Source: JALYOK01 sp031419835 (GTDB taxonomy: Bacteria; Pseudomonadota; Gammaproteobacteria; Burkholderiales; JALYOK01). From it: DNA of 12,952 nt. A model generated the notes under the pieces. The model did no database searches. It was not told where the DNA came from and saw only the letters and a program-made list of their open reading frames with translations. Positions 6,292 through 12,952 of the stretch are shown in pieces (positions within the stretch are counted from its first letter, which is position 1; every line of letters starts with the position of its first letter). The translations under genes and the position numbers were made by a program. The stretch is taken from positions 1 through 12,952 of the forward strand of contig JANOLP010000159.1 in assembly GCA_031419835.1 (NCBI GenBank). The letters are read 5' to 3'.

Positions 6292-7701
6292 ATGGTAGTT
6301 GCTGATGTAATGAAAATAATGAAGGACCACGAGGTGAAGTTCGTGGATTTCCGCTTTACCGACACGCGTGGCAAGGAGCAGCACGTAACTGTGCCGTCGA
6401 AAGCGTTCAATGAGGAAAAATTCACCGAAGGTCATGCCTTCGACGGCTCGTCGATCGCCGGCTGGAAAGGCATTCAAGCCTCTGACATGTTGCTGATGCC
6501 CGATCCGGATACGGCTGTGATGGATCCGTTCCGCGATGAGCCGACGCTCAATATCACTTGCGACGTGGTTGAGCCCGCCGACGGAAAGGGCTATGATCGC
6601 GATCCGCGCTCCATCGCGAAGCGCGCCGAAGCCTATTTGAAGTCGTCCGGCATTGGCGATGTTGCTTACTTCGGCCCGGAACCCGAATTTTTCATTTTCG
6701 ATTCCGTGACTTGGCATGTCGGTATGTCCGGCTGTTTCGTCAAGATCAATTCGGAAGAAGCGCCTTGGTCCAGCGGCCTGGATCTTGACGGCGGCAACAT
6801 GGGCCATCGTCCACCCGTTAAAGGGGGTTATTTCCCGGTTCCCCCGGTTGATTCGTTCCAAGACATGCGCTCGGCGATGTGTATCGCGCTGGAGCAAATG
6901 GGCGTCGAAGTCGAAGTGCATCACCACGAAGTCGCTGCACCAGGACAGTGCGAAATCGGCACCAAGTTCGAGAAACTCGTCAAGCGCGCCGACTGGTTGC
7001 AAATTATGAAGTATGTGATTCATAACGTTGCCCATTCTTACGGCCATACCGCGACGTTTATGCCGAAGCCCATCGTCGGCGACAACGGTTCCGGCATGCA
7101 CGTGCATCAATCGATTTGGAAGGGTGGCAAAAATCTGTTCGCGGGCACCGGCTACGCCGGTCTGTCGGAAACCGCGCTGTATTACATCGGCGGCATTATC
7201 AAGCACGCCAAGGCGTTGAACGCGATTACCAATCCGGGCACGAACTCCTACAAGCGCTTGGTGCCGGGCTTTGAAGCGCCGATTAACTTGGCCTATTCCG
7301 CCCGGAATCGTTCCGCATCGATCCGTATTCCGTTTGTGCAAAGCGACAAGGCGCGCCGTATTGAAGTGCGTTTCCCCGATCCAACAGCCAATCCTTATCT
7401 CGCATTCTCCGCGATGATGATGGCTGGCTTGGACGGAATTCAAAATAAAGTTCACCCCGGCGATCCGATCGACAAGAACCTGTACGACTTGCCGCCGGAA
7501 GAAGCCAAGAAGGTCCCGAACGTCTGCTCATCGCTGGATATGGCGTTGGAGCATTTGGACAAAGACCGCGAGTTTCTCACCCGCGGCGGTGTGTTCTCCA
7601 ACGACATGCTCGATGCCTACATCGATCTGAAGATGGAAGAAGTCACGCGTTTTCGCATGACCACCCACCCAGTGGAATTCGATATGTACTACAGCCTGTA
7701 A
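6292..7701 (+). CDS. glnA: Glutamine synthetase, type I (GSI-beta)
   Basis: This 469-residue cytoplasmic enzyme makes glutamine from glutamate, ammonia and ATP, as a dodecamer. Visible landmarks are DGSSIAGW at 51-58, the metal ligands in PEPEFF (Glu130, Glu132), HHE (Glu213) and QCEIG (Glu221), the NGSGMH loop at 265-270 (His270), and the RRIEVRFPDPTANPYL region (Arg360). The adenylylation site Tyr398 lies in NLYDLPPEEA, matching the E. coli site, so activity is probably controlled by GlnE. The length is standard. The ATG at 6292 is preceded by GGGAGAAGAG, a strong ribosome binding site. Transcription is expected from the sigma-54 promoter at 6229-6244, and a terminator follows at 7730-7757, so glnA is probably mainly its own unit. 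Confidence 0.99.
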   Translation: MVVADVMKIMKDHEVKFVDFRFTDTRGKEQHVTVPSKAFNEEKFTEGHAFDGSSIAGWKGIQASDMLLMPDPDTAVMDPFRDEPTLNITCDVVEPADGKGYDRDPRSIAKRAEAYLKSSGIGDVAYFGPEPEFFIFDSVTWHVGMSGCFVKINSEEAPWSSGLDLDGGNMGHRPPVKGGYFPVPPVDSFQDMRSAMCIALEQMGVEVEVHHHEVAAPGQCEIGTKFEKLVKRADWLQIMKYVIHNVAHSYGHTATFMPKPIVGDNGSGMHVHQSIWKGGKNLFAGTGYAGLSETALYYIGGIIKHAKALNAITNPGTNSYKRLVPGFEAPINLAYSARNRSASIRIPFVQSDKARRIEVRFPDPTANPYLAFSAMMMAGLDGIQNKVHPGDPIDKNLYDLPPEEAKKVPNVCSSLDMALEHLDKDREFLTRGGVFSNDMLDAYIDLKMEEVTRFRMTTHPVEFDMYYSL

Positions 7702-7729
7702 TCGCAGCCCCAAGCGATTGCGTTATACT

Positions 7730-7757
7730 AAGGCAAGTCTTCGGGCTTGCCTTTTTT
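7730..7757 (+). terminator. Rho-independent terminator of glnA
   Basis: The stem AAGGCAAGTC / GGCTTGCCTT (7730-7739 and 7744-7753; one T-G wobble) closes on a TTCG tetraloop with a C-G closing pair, an especially stable loop. T's run through 7757. It lies 28 nt after the glnA stop. Confidence 0.9.
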
Positions 7758-7815
7758 AATTGTAAAATAATATGAATTGACATAGACTTAGCGGGTATTC
7801 TTTGAGACAAACCTG

Positions 7816-8319
7816 ATGAATCGTGTCCTAGCCATCGCTGTTTTGCTTCTACTCGCCAGTTCGCCGCGAGCAGAAACCATTTATCGCTATCTCGATGATG
7901 GCGGCGGCGTAACTTATACGAATATTCCCGCGCAGTTGCCGAAGAAAGGCGTCGAGAAAATCAACGTCTTGATTCCGGCGACGCCCGCGCCCGGCTCACC
8001 GGGTGAGGTCAAGCTACCGGGCGCGCCGGTCGTGAAGGTCAAGCCAACAACACCGATCAACTTTCCCAAGGTCGACAGCCAAACCCAGCGCAAGCGCGAT
8101 CAATCGCGCAAGCAAATTTTGGATGACGAATTAGTATCCGAAGAGCAGTCTCTCGCAGCAGCGCGCAAAGCGCTCGCCGAGGGCGAATCGGTGAAACTTG
8201 TCGCGACAGACAAAAATCACCAAAAGTACGTTGAACGTCTGCAAGGGCTGAAAGAAACCGTCTCGTTGCACGTAAAAAATGTCGAAGCCCTGAAAAAAGA
8301 AATCGCTGGAATGAAGTAA
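7816..8319 (+). CDS. DUF4124 domain-containing exported protein
   Basis: This 167-residue protein starts with a signal peptide: a hydrophobic run in residues 4-16, then a small-residue region, SSPRAET, with a likely cleavage after Ala19. DUF4124 follows immediately: IYRYLDDGGGVTYTNIP at about 22-38. The middle (about 50-85) is Pro/Val/Gly-rich. The C-terminal half (about 90-165) is a charged helix, likely a coiled coil. The function of the domain is unknown, but genes of this family often sit between glnA and ntrB in gammaproteobacteria, as here. It should act in the periplasm or envelope. The ATG at 7816 has only a weak ribosome binding site; the signal peptide supports this start. The glnA terminator upstream means it needs its own promoter or read-through. 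Confidence 0.8.
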   Translation: MNRVLAIAVLLLLASSPRAETIYRYLDDGGGVTYTNIPAQLPKKGVEKINVLIPATPAPGSPGEVKLPGAPVVKVKPTTPINFPKVDSQTQRKRDQSRKQILDDELVSEEQSLAAARKALAEGESVKLVATDKNHQKYVERLQGLKETVSLHVKNVEALKKEIAGMK

Positions 8320-8337
8320 TTGTTCCGCGGCTAATAC

Positions 8338-8418
8338 TGTCATTCTGAGGCCGTAGGCCGAAGAATCTGCTTTTGTTGCGCGGCAGAGAGCAGATTCTTC
8401 GCTTCGCTCCGAATGACA
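8338..8418. repeat. 81-bp palindromic intergenic element, terminator-like
   Basis: The outer arms TGTCATTC and GAATGACA are perfect inverses. Inside, GAAGAATCTGCT (8360-8371) and AGCAGATTCTTC (8389-8400) form a perfect 12-bp stem around a 17-nt loop. The TGTCATTCTGAG..GAAGAATCTGC type is a known widespread interspersed repeat. T-rich sequence follows (8419-8430), so on the plus strand it may also end transcripts from the DUF4124 gene. Confidence 0.75.
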
Positions 8419-8520
8419 TTTTGGTTTTTTCAGCGCTTCTTTTCCGTACCAATCACTCTTTCGCGAATCCCCGACACAAGCTTTCTTATCTGGCTCGGTT
8501 ATTGCTAGGTAGAATAGCAT

Positions 8521-9627
8521 TTGGATGACATTAAATTTCCCGTTCTGATGGCCGCGAGCAGCTTTGGTGGGCTTGAGTTTCTCTCGAGCGCCGTGGTGCT
8601 GCTTGATCGCGATCTCAGCATCCTCTACCTGAATCCGACGGCCGAGCAGCTGTTCGAGATTTCTCGTAACCATGTCATGCACATGCCGATTGAGCAGGTG
8701 TTATATGGTGCCGAAGCTTTAGCAACTACGGCGCGCCACGCGCTCAACGTCCAATCGGGATATTTAGAACATGAAGTGCATATCGGCGGCGGGCACCATC
8801 CGATGCTACAGCTAAGCTGCACCATTACGCCGATTGAATTGGACGCCGCCGCCTTGCTACTCGAGTTTCGACCCTTGAGCCAAACGCTGAAGATCGCGCG
8901 CGAAGAGCGTGTCATTCACGATCAACAGTTGAATCGTCAATTGATCCGCAATCTGGCCCACGAAATTCGCAATCCGCTCGGCGGCATCAAAGGTGCCGCG
9001 CAATTATTGGAACGCGAACTCGATCGCAAAGAGTTGCACGAATACACGCAAGTCATCGTCAAAGAAAGCGATCGTCTGCAAGCCTTGATGGATCGCTTGG
9101 TCGCGCCGCCGCGCCCGTTCGTTCCCGGCGCCGTCAATATCCACGAGGTGTTGGAGCGTGTGCGCAGTTTGATTTTGGCAGAATTTCCCAATGGCATTTA
9201 TGTCGAGCGCGATTACGATTTGAGTTTGCCGGAATTGACCGGCGATCGTGAGCAGTTGATTCAATCGGTCTTGAATATCACGCGTAACGCCGCGCAAGCG
9301 TTGAACGGCGAAGGCACGATACGGCTACGCTCGCGTATCGCGCGCCAAGTCACGATCGCGAAACGGCGCTTTCGGTTGGCGCTCGATATCGAAATTATCG
9401 ACAACGGCCCCGGTGTTCCGGCCGAATTGAAGGATCGCATTTTTTTCCCCCTGGTGTCCGGCCGCGAAGGCGGCACCGGTCTCGGGCTCATGCTCGCGCA
9501 AAATTTTGTGCAGCAACATCGCGGCATGATCGAGTTCGAAAGCGAGCCGGGAGAAACGCGCTTTAACCTGCTATTACCCATTATCAGTAGCGAATATTTA
9601 ACTCAAGAGCAGCGAAACACACCATGA
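8521..9627 (+). CDS. glnL (ntrB): Nitrogen regulation sensor histidine kinase NtrB
   Basis: This 368-residue cytoplasmic kinase/phosphatase controls NtrC according to PII status. An N-terminal PAS-like sensor domain spans about 15-120 and includes AVVLLDRDLSILYLNPTAE. The dimerisation/phospho-acceptor motif is NLAHEIRNPLGGIKGAAQ with His147. The ATPase domain has the N box around Asn252 and Asn256, DNGPGVP at 295-301 and GGTGLGL at 317-323. There are no membrane segments. The frame begins at a TTG at 8521; the next candidate is the ATG at 8548, which has no ribosome binding site. A TAGAAT box at 8510-8515 lies close to the TTG. The start is therefore uncertain within 27 nt. The 3' end overlaps ntrC by 4 nt (ATGA), so the two are translationally coupled. 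Confidence 0.95.
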   Translation: MDDIKFPVLMAASSFGGLEFLSSAVVLLDRDLSILYLNPTAEQLFEISRNHVMHMPIEQVLYGAEALATTARHALNVQSGYLEHEVHIGGGHHPMLQLSCTITPIELDAAALLLEFRPLSQTLKIAREERVIHDQQLNRQLIRNLAHEIRNPLGGIKGAAQLLERELDRKELHEYTQVIVKESDRLQALMDRLVAPPRPFVPGAVNIHEVLERVRSLILAEFPNGIYVERDYDLSLPELTGDREQLIQSVLNITRNAAQALNGEGTIRLRSRIARQVTIAKRRFRLALDIEIIDNGPGVPAELKDRIFFPLVSGREGGTGLGLMLAQNFVQQHRGMIEFESEPGETRFNLLLPIISSEYLTQEQRNTP

Positions 9628-11045
9628 AACCCGTTTGGATTATTGACGACGATCGTTCTATCCGTTGGGTTTTCGAAAAAGCCCTCACGCGCGAAGGCAT
9701 TGCCTTCAAATCATTTTCAACCACCAGCGACGCACTTGCTGCATTAGATCGCGATCCGCCGCAAGTCGTGGTCAGCGATATTCGCATGCCCGGTGGTTCC
9801 GGCTTGGATTTGCTGAAAGAATTGAAGACTCGTTTCGAGGATCTGCCGGTTATCATCATGACCGCCTATTCCGATCTCGATAGCGCTGTCGCGGCGTTTC
9901 AGGGCGGCGCCTACGAGTATCTGCCCAAGCCCTTCGATGTCGACCACGCGATCGATCTGATACGCCGCGCGCTGGACGAAAGCATGCGCGGCGAATCGGA
10001 AATCGAATCCGTTGGCGGCGTGCCGGAAATTCTCGGCCGCGCGCCGGCGATGCAAGAGGTCTTCCGCGCCATCGGCCGTTTATCGCAATCACAAACCACG
10101 GTGCTGATCACCGGCGAGTCCGGCACGGGCAAAGAGTTGGTCGCGCGCGCGTTGCATCGCCACAGCCTGCGCGCGAACAAAGCATTCATCGCCATCAACA
10201 CCGCGGCCATACCGAAAGAATTACTGGAATCGGAATTATTCGGTCACGAGCGCGGCGCCTTTACCGGCGCGCAAACCATGCGCCGCGGCCGTTTCGAGCA
10301 AGCCGAAGGCGGCACGCTATTCCTCGACGAAATCGGCGACATGCCATCCGATTTGCAAACGCGTTTGTTGCGCGTGCTGGCGGACGGCCAGTTCTATCGC
10401 GTCGGCGGCCATCAGCCGATGACGGCAAACGTGCGCATCATTGCGGCCACGCATCAGGACATGGAGCAGCGCGTCAAGCAAGGTTTATTTCGCGAGGATC
10501 TCTATCATCGCCTAAATGTTATTCGCCTGCGATTGCCATCTTTGCGCGAGCGGCGCGAAGACATCGCGCTGCTCATCAAACACTTTTTGCAACATAGTGC
10601 GCGCACGCTTAACGTCGAGCCGAAGCGCTTGACTGATGAAGCTGTTAAATTTTTGTCGAGCTTGGATTTTCCCGGCAACGTGCGTCAATTGGAAAATATC
10701 GCGCACTGGCTCACCGTCATGGCGCCCGGGCAAAGCGTCGACATTAACGACTTGCCGCCGGAAGTGCGCGAAACTAAAGCCGCGCTCGGCGAGGGCGATT
10801 GGCGCGAATTACTCGGACGCGAAGTCGGTTATCAACTAGCCCTCGGCAAACACGGCATCATCGACGATTTGATTCGCGATTTCGAGCGCGTGCTCATCAC
10901 GCGCGCGTTGCAACATACCGGTGGACGGCGCATCGAAGCGGCGACCCTGCTCGGCTGGGGCCGCAATACCTTGACACGAAAAATTCAGGAACTTAAGTTG
11001 GACGAAGACGTTTCTGCGTCGACCGAGTCATCGGAAATTCAATAG
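9624..11045 (+). CDS. glnG (ntrC): Nitrogen regulation response regulator NtrC, sigma-54 activator
   Basis: This 473-residue protein activates sigma-54 promoters under nitrogen limitation. The receiver domain (1-115) has the acidic DDD at 8-10, phospho-acceptor Asp52 in SDIRMPGGSG and Lys102. The central AAA+ domain has Walker A GESGTGKE at 164-171, the sigma-54-contact loop GAFTGA at 211-216 and Walker B TLFLDEIGDM at 231-240. LFREDLYHRLNV (289-299) contains the conserved arginines. The Fis-type helix-turn-helix at about 424-458 includes GGRRIEAATLLGWGRNTLTRKI. Its ATG overlaps the ntrB stop. The expected target in this window is the glnA promoter at 6229-6244, with a possible binding site at 6150-6164. 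All key residues are present. Confidence 0.98.
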   Translation: MKPVWIIDDDRSIRWVFEKALTREGIAFKSFSTTSDALAALDRDPPQVVVSDIRMPGGSGLDLLKELKTRFEDLPVIIMTAYSDLDSAVAAFQGGAYEYLPKPFDVDHAIDLIRRALDESMRGESEIESVGGVPEILGRAPAMQEVFRAIGRLSQSQTTVLITGESGTGKELVARALHRHSLRANKAFIAINTAAIPKELLESELFGHERGAFTGAQTMRRGRFEQAEGGTLFLDEIGDMPSDLQTRLLRVLADGQFYRVGGHQPMTANVRIIAATHQDMEQRVKQGLFREDLYHRLNVIRLRLPSLRERREDIALLIKHFLQHSARTLNVEPKRLTDEAVKFLSSLDFPGNVRQLENIAHWLTVMAPGQSVDINDLPPEVRETKAALGEGDWRELLGREVGYQLALGKHGIIDDLIRDFERVLITRALQHTGGRRIEAATLLGWGRNTLTRKIQELKLDEDVSASTESSEIQ

Positions 11046-11057
11046 GCGATGCCTGAA

Positions 11058-11130
11058 GAGGCGCATGGATATTAGCTCGCAGGCCGCGCCCTGCCAGGAG
11101 GCAAGCGGGATAAGCCTCGCGGCGCACCGC
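11058..11130 (+). repeat. Dispersed repeat family, copy b
   Basis: The opening block GCGCATGGATATTAGC is shared with the minus strand at 6047-6114. Positions 11100-11125 (GGCAAGCGGGATAAG, then CTCG and GGCGC) match 12809-12834 at 23 of 26 bases. It begins 13 nt after the ntrC stop and lies on the 3' side of the decayed gene end at 11161. Confidence 0.65.
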
Positions 11131-11160
11131 CATCAAGAAATTAATTTTGCTAAAAAACAG

Positions 11161-11211
11161 CTAATCGCCTTCCGACTTTTTATCGAGTCGAATGTCGTCG
11201 TTCACGTCATT
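11161..11211 (-). pseudogene. Decayed C-terminal end of a gene paralogous to the one at 12849-12952
   Basis: On the minus strand the last 16 codons and stop read NDVNDDIRLDKKSEGD. The gene at the window edge ends NDVTYDIRLDKKLEGE, and 40 of 51 bases are identical, including the stop. Upstream the frame stays open for a while but shows no likeness to the other copy, and then runs out of frame into the end of the lipoprotein gene. It looks like a remnant left after deletion or partial duplication. No start or ribosome binding site belongs to it. Confidence 0.5.
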
Positions 11212-11267
11212 AAGAAATTTAATACCCATTCCTACCGCGAGCGCTTGAACAGCGCTACTGTTTGGCG

Positions 11268-11939
11268 TCAGTCGAGCGCTTTGTCCAGAAACATTTGCTT
11301 ATCTACTTCGGCCCATACTTTCTTGTAAAGCTCGTCAATTCGGCGAGGATAGTAGGCGCCGTCGAAGCGCAATTTCACCTTGGTTTGACGAGCACTTTGC
11401 TTAACCATCGATAGCGTCAGCCCGGCGCCCCCTCCGCGTTCCATCATGGCGCTAAAGTCCATATCCATGTCCATGGGCCCTTGCTTGCTCAGCACCGAGG
11501 GCGGATAGCCCTTGATTTGTGCATACTGCGCCAGCGCCTCCTGATGCAGCGCTTCCTGCTGATTGGGCGGAAGTTGCGGGATGGTCGCGGTGAGGTAGCC
11601 CGAGACCCGTTCCATATTGCTAACTCGGCAGCCGAGGGTGGCAAGTGCCGTGATCATGGAATCGAACACGCGGTCGAAGCCCTTGTCGAAAACCCGGTCG
11701 CCGATCGCCAGCGCCATCTTTTCGCGCTGCTCGTGCCAGACCGGCAGATCCGGATTCTTCATCACCTCCTGCGAGAAATTCATCTTGCTGGTCATTGCAG
11801 CCATCATGTCATTGCTGGAACCCATCTTTGCGGTCATGGCGGCCATTGGATCCTCGCCACCGCCGGATAACCCCATGCTCCCGCAGCCCGCCATCAATGT
11901 CGTTGCGCCTATGCTAAGTATCCATCCACCTATTTTCAT
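11268..11939 (-). CDS. Predicted outer-membrane lipoprotein, function unknown
   Basis: This 223-residue protein has a short signal peptide ending in the lipobox LMAGC (Cys19); Gly at +2 is not an inner-membrane retention signal. A Met-rich tandem repeat follows: MAAMTAKM at 32-39 and MAAMTSKM at 46-53. A folded domain starts near residue 80 (RVFDKGFDRVFDSMITAL, then a Gly-Cys strand and SGYLTATIP), in the style of proteobacterial lipoproteins with a 'co-ordinate helix then G-x-(I/L)-x-A strand' pattern. It ends KVWAEVDKQMFLDKALD. I do not recognise a named family. The frame has an ATG 9 nt earlier, but AAGGA lies 8 nt before the ATG at 11939, so I chose that one. It follows the BamE-like lipoprotein gene on the same strand, 98 nt downstream, and may be cotranscribed with it. 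Confidence 0.7.
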   Translation of the reverse strand: MKIGGWILSIGATTLMAGCGSMGLSGGGEDPMAAMTAKMGSSNDMMAAMTSKMNFSQEVMKNPDLPVWHEQREKMALAIGDRVFDKGFDRVFDSMITALATLGCRVSNMERVSGYLTATIPQLPPNQQEALHQEALAQYAQIKGYPPSVLSKQGPMDMDMDFSAMMERGGGAGLTLSMVKQSARQTKVKLRFDGAYYPRRIDELYKKVWAEVDKQMFLDKALD

Positions 11940-12037
11940 GACGATCATCCTTTTTGTTGGGGAAGCTCTGAATAAGTTCGAGTTCTAAATGAGCCAAACA
12001 TAAAGCCATGACGAAATCGGACTCATTCAGCGCTTCC

Positions 12038-12586
12038 TTAGAACTGGCTGGCACGAACGGAGTAGTCCTTGACCGTCTTGTCGGCATTGAACTTAACGAT
12101 AGCCGTAAGTGATCGGAACGAGGATGCCGTCGAGGAGGCGCCTTGACTTTGACCGCCGCCCGCGCTGACACCGGCCTGCACATGGCCGAAGGCTACGCCG
12201 AGATTTGCCGCCGCCTGCCAATTCTGGCTCTTGCTGGCAACGTCGGTTTGACTTACCGACCGTTCGTAAACCCAGGTCTCGAGCCCGTCGCCATCCAGCG
12301 TGGAAATATTCGGACCGCCGAACAGTTGGATTAGCTCTAGCTGGGTGGTTTTACCCTTAATGACCGCCGCTGTGACCGTGCCAAAGGAGAGCGCACTCGC
12401 GCCGCTTTGGTTTGGCGGCGCCGCGACCGACTTGGCAAGCGGTGTCGTCGGCGTAGATGCTGGCTGCCCTGGTGGTGCTGACATACAGGCTGACAGGAGC
12501 GCGGTCAGGGTGAGGACAAAGACCTGCACTATGTGTCCAAGCGGAGGGCGCCTGGCATTCCTAGGTCGAGATAATGTTTGATTCAT
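12038..12586 (-). CDS. Predicted lipoprotein with BamE/SmpA-like domain
   Basis: This 182-residue protein has a basic N-terminus and a hydrophobic segment ending in the lipobox LLSAC (Cys34). Pro/Ser/Thr-rich linker sequence follows to about 65. The region TAAVIKGKTTQLELIQLFGGP, then DGDGLETWVYE (about 72-108), resembles the SmpA/OmlA/BamE fold: a G-x-T turn, a helix with a leucine, LFG-x-P, and W-x-Y. A Gly/Ser/Ala-rich insert at about 128-157 separates this from a last strand pair, LTAIVKFNADKTVKDYSV. The true BamE is a short assembly-machine lipoprotein; this protein is longer and has a linker and insert, so the role is probably different. The ATG at 12586 is preceded by CGGAG with 7-nt spacing, a better start than the ATG at 12613. 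It should be anchored in the outer membrane. Confidence 0.7.
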   Translation of the reverse strand: MNQTLSRPRNARRPPLGHIVQVFVLTLTALLSACMSAPPGQPASTPTTPLAKSVAAPPNQSGASALSFGTVTAAVIKGKTTQLELIQLFGGPNISTLDGDGLETWVYERSVSQTDVASKSQNWQAAANLGVAFGHVQAGVSAGGGQSQGASSTASSFRSLTAIVKFNADKTVKDYSVRASQF

Positions 12587-12752
12587 GACATGCTCCGTTG
12601 TGAAATTACCCACATCTTGTTCACCGGTATGGCGAAAAGTTAATAATTATTCCGTACCCGATACTCGGTTAGCCGTATCGTCGAAATCAAACGTTGCACC
12701 TCATCGGCCTGACCGCGTAGCTCGAGTCTGGCTACTGGCCTAGCCACAAACC
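12587..12752. other. Intergenic region with no feature seen
   Basis: It holds the upstream side of the BamE-like lipoprotein gene on the minus strand. AT-rich sequence at 12643-12653 could belong to a promoter, but I cannot place a -35/-10 pair with confidence. Confidence 0.3.
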
Positions 12753-12834
12753 CGCATGGATAGTGCCTCTTAGGGCATGCCTTGCCACGACGGGGTGGCC
12801 TAGGGCCAGGCAAGCGGCATAAGGCTCGTGGCGC
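12753..12834 (+). repeat. Dispersed repeat family, copy c
   Basis: It opens with CGCATGGATA, as in the copy at 11058-11130, and its 26-nt core at 12809-12834 matches 11100-11125 at 23 bases. The middle is longer and contains its own inverted repeats (GGCATGCCTTGCC, GGCCTAGGGCC). It ends 14 nt from the stop codon of the gene at the window edge. Confidence 0.65.
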
Positions 12835-12848
12835 GGCGATGCATATTG

Positions 12849-12952
12849 CTACTCCCCCTCCAGCTTTTTATCCAACCGAATGTCGTAGGTGACGTCATTA
12901 GGAACGGTTGTCTGATAGGCGCGTCGGATGGTGTTGCCGTCGGCGGAGATCA
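12849..12952 (-). CDS. C-terminal end of an unknown gene, cut by the window edge
   Basis: Only 33 residues and the TAG stop (12849-12851) are visible: ISADGNTIRRAY, then QTTVPNDVTYDIRLDKKLEGE. The frame is open to the window edge. The last 16 residues resemble the remnant encoded at 11161-11211. I cannot name a family from so little. It is on the same strand as the two lipoprotein genes and upstream of them. Confidence 0.55.
   Translation of the reverse strand, partial: ISADGNTIRRAYQTTVPNDVTYDIRLDKKLEGE

Noticed and set aside
6262..7455. 397-residue open frame on the minus strand across glnA
   Set aside because: Antisense to a fully recognisable glnA; it is a by-product of codon bias and shows no family motifs.
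7777..7782. Perfect TTGACA before the DUF4124 gene
   Set aside because: No acceptable -10 box lies 16-18 bp downstream, so I do not call a promoter.
11481..11988. Plus-strand frames across the lipoprotein gene
   Set aside because: Antisense to a minus-strand frame with lipobox, ribosome binding site and globular domain.
1..12952. CRISPR array, tRNA, rRNA, insertion sequence or phage genes
   Set aside because: Looked for regularly spaced repeats, cloverleaf-like sequence, transposase or phage motifs; none seen.

Overview
The window reads as chromosome from a beta- or gammaproteobacterium, probably one not close to a well-known model. The evidence is a type I glutamine synthetase with the adenylylation site Tyr398, an NtrB/NtrC pair in the usual order behind a DUF4124 gene, a TopA with a single Cys4 zinc ribbon and a Lys/Ala-rich tail, and a YqaA-type membrane protein. 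Base composition looks moderately GC-rich. Species cannot be fixed from the sequence.

Layout. 1-220: inverted REP-like repeats and other repeat material. 221-655 (-): YqaA-like membrane protein, divergent from 728-1582 (+), a class 3 lipase with a complete Ser-Asp-His set. 1730-2287 (+): GNAT acetyltransferase. 2379-4961 (+): DNA topoisomerase I (topA). 4987-6013: a two-gene MNT nucleotidyltransferase/HEPN (HI0073/HI0074-like) module, bracketed by two direct copies of a 97-bp inverted-repeat element. The HEPN gene carries a frameshift. 6014-7757: a sigma-54 promoter with a possible NtrC site, then glnA, closed by a terminator with a cUUCGg tetraloop. 7816-8319: exported DUF4124 protein. 8338-8418: palindromic intergenic element. 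8521-11045: ntrB and ntrC, overlapping by 4 nt. 11058-12952: minus-strand cell-envelope region with two predicted lipoproteins, the C-terminal end of a third gene running off the window edge, a decayed copy of that gene's end, and copies of a dispersed repeat.

The genes fit together best at 6229-11045. NtrB senses nitrogen status through PII and phosphorylates NtrC at Asp52. NtrC-P activates the sigma-54 promoter at 6229-6244, which drives glnA. The adenylylation site on GlnA adds a second, post-translational control. The remaining genes are housekeeping (topA) or accessory.

No convincing new multi-gene system was found. The items most worth checking are the frameshifted MNT/HEPN pair between matching repeats, the dispersed repeat family beside the paralogous gene ends at 11161 and 12849, and the two uncharacterised lipoproteins.
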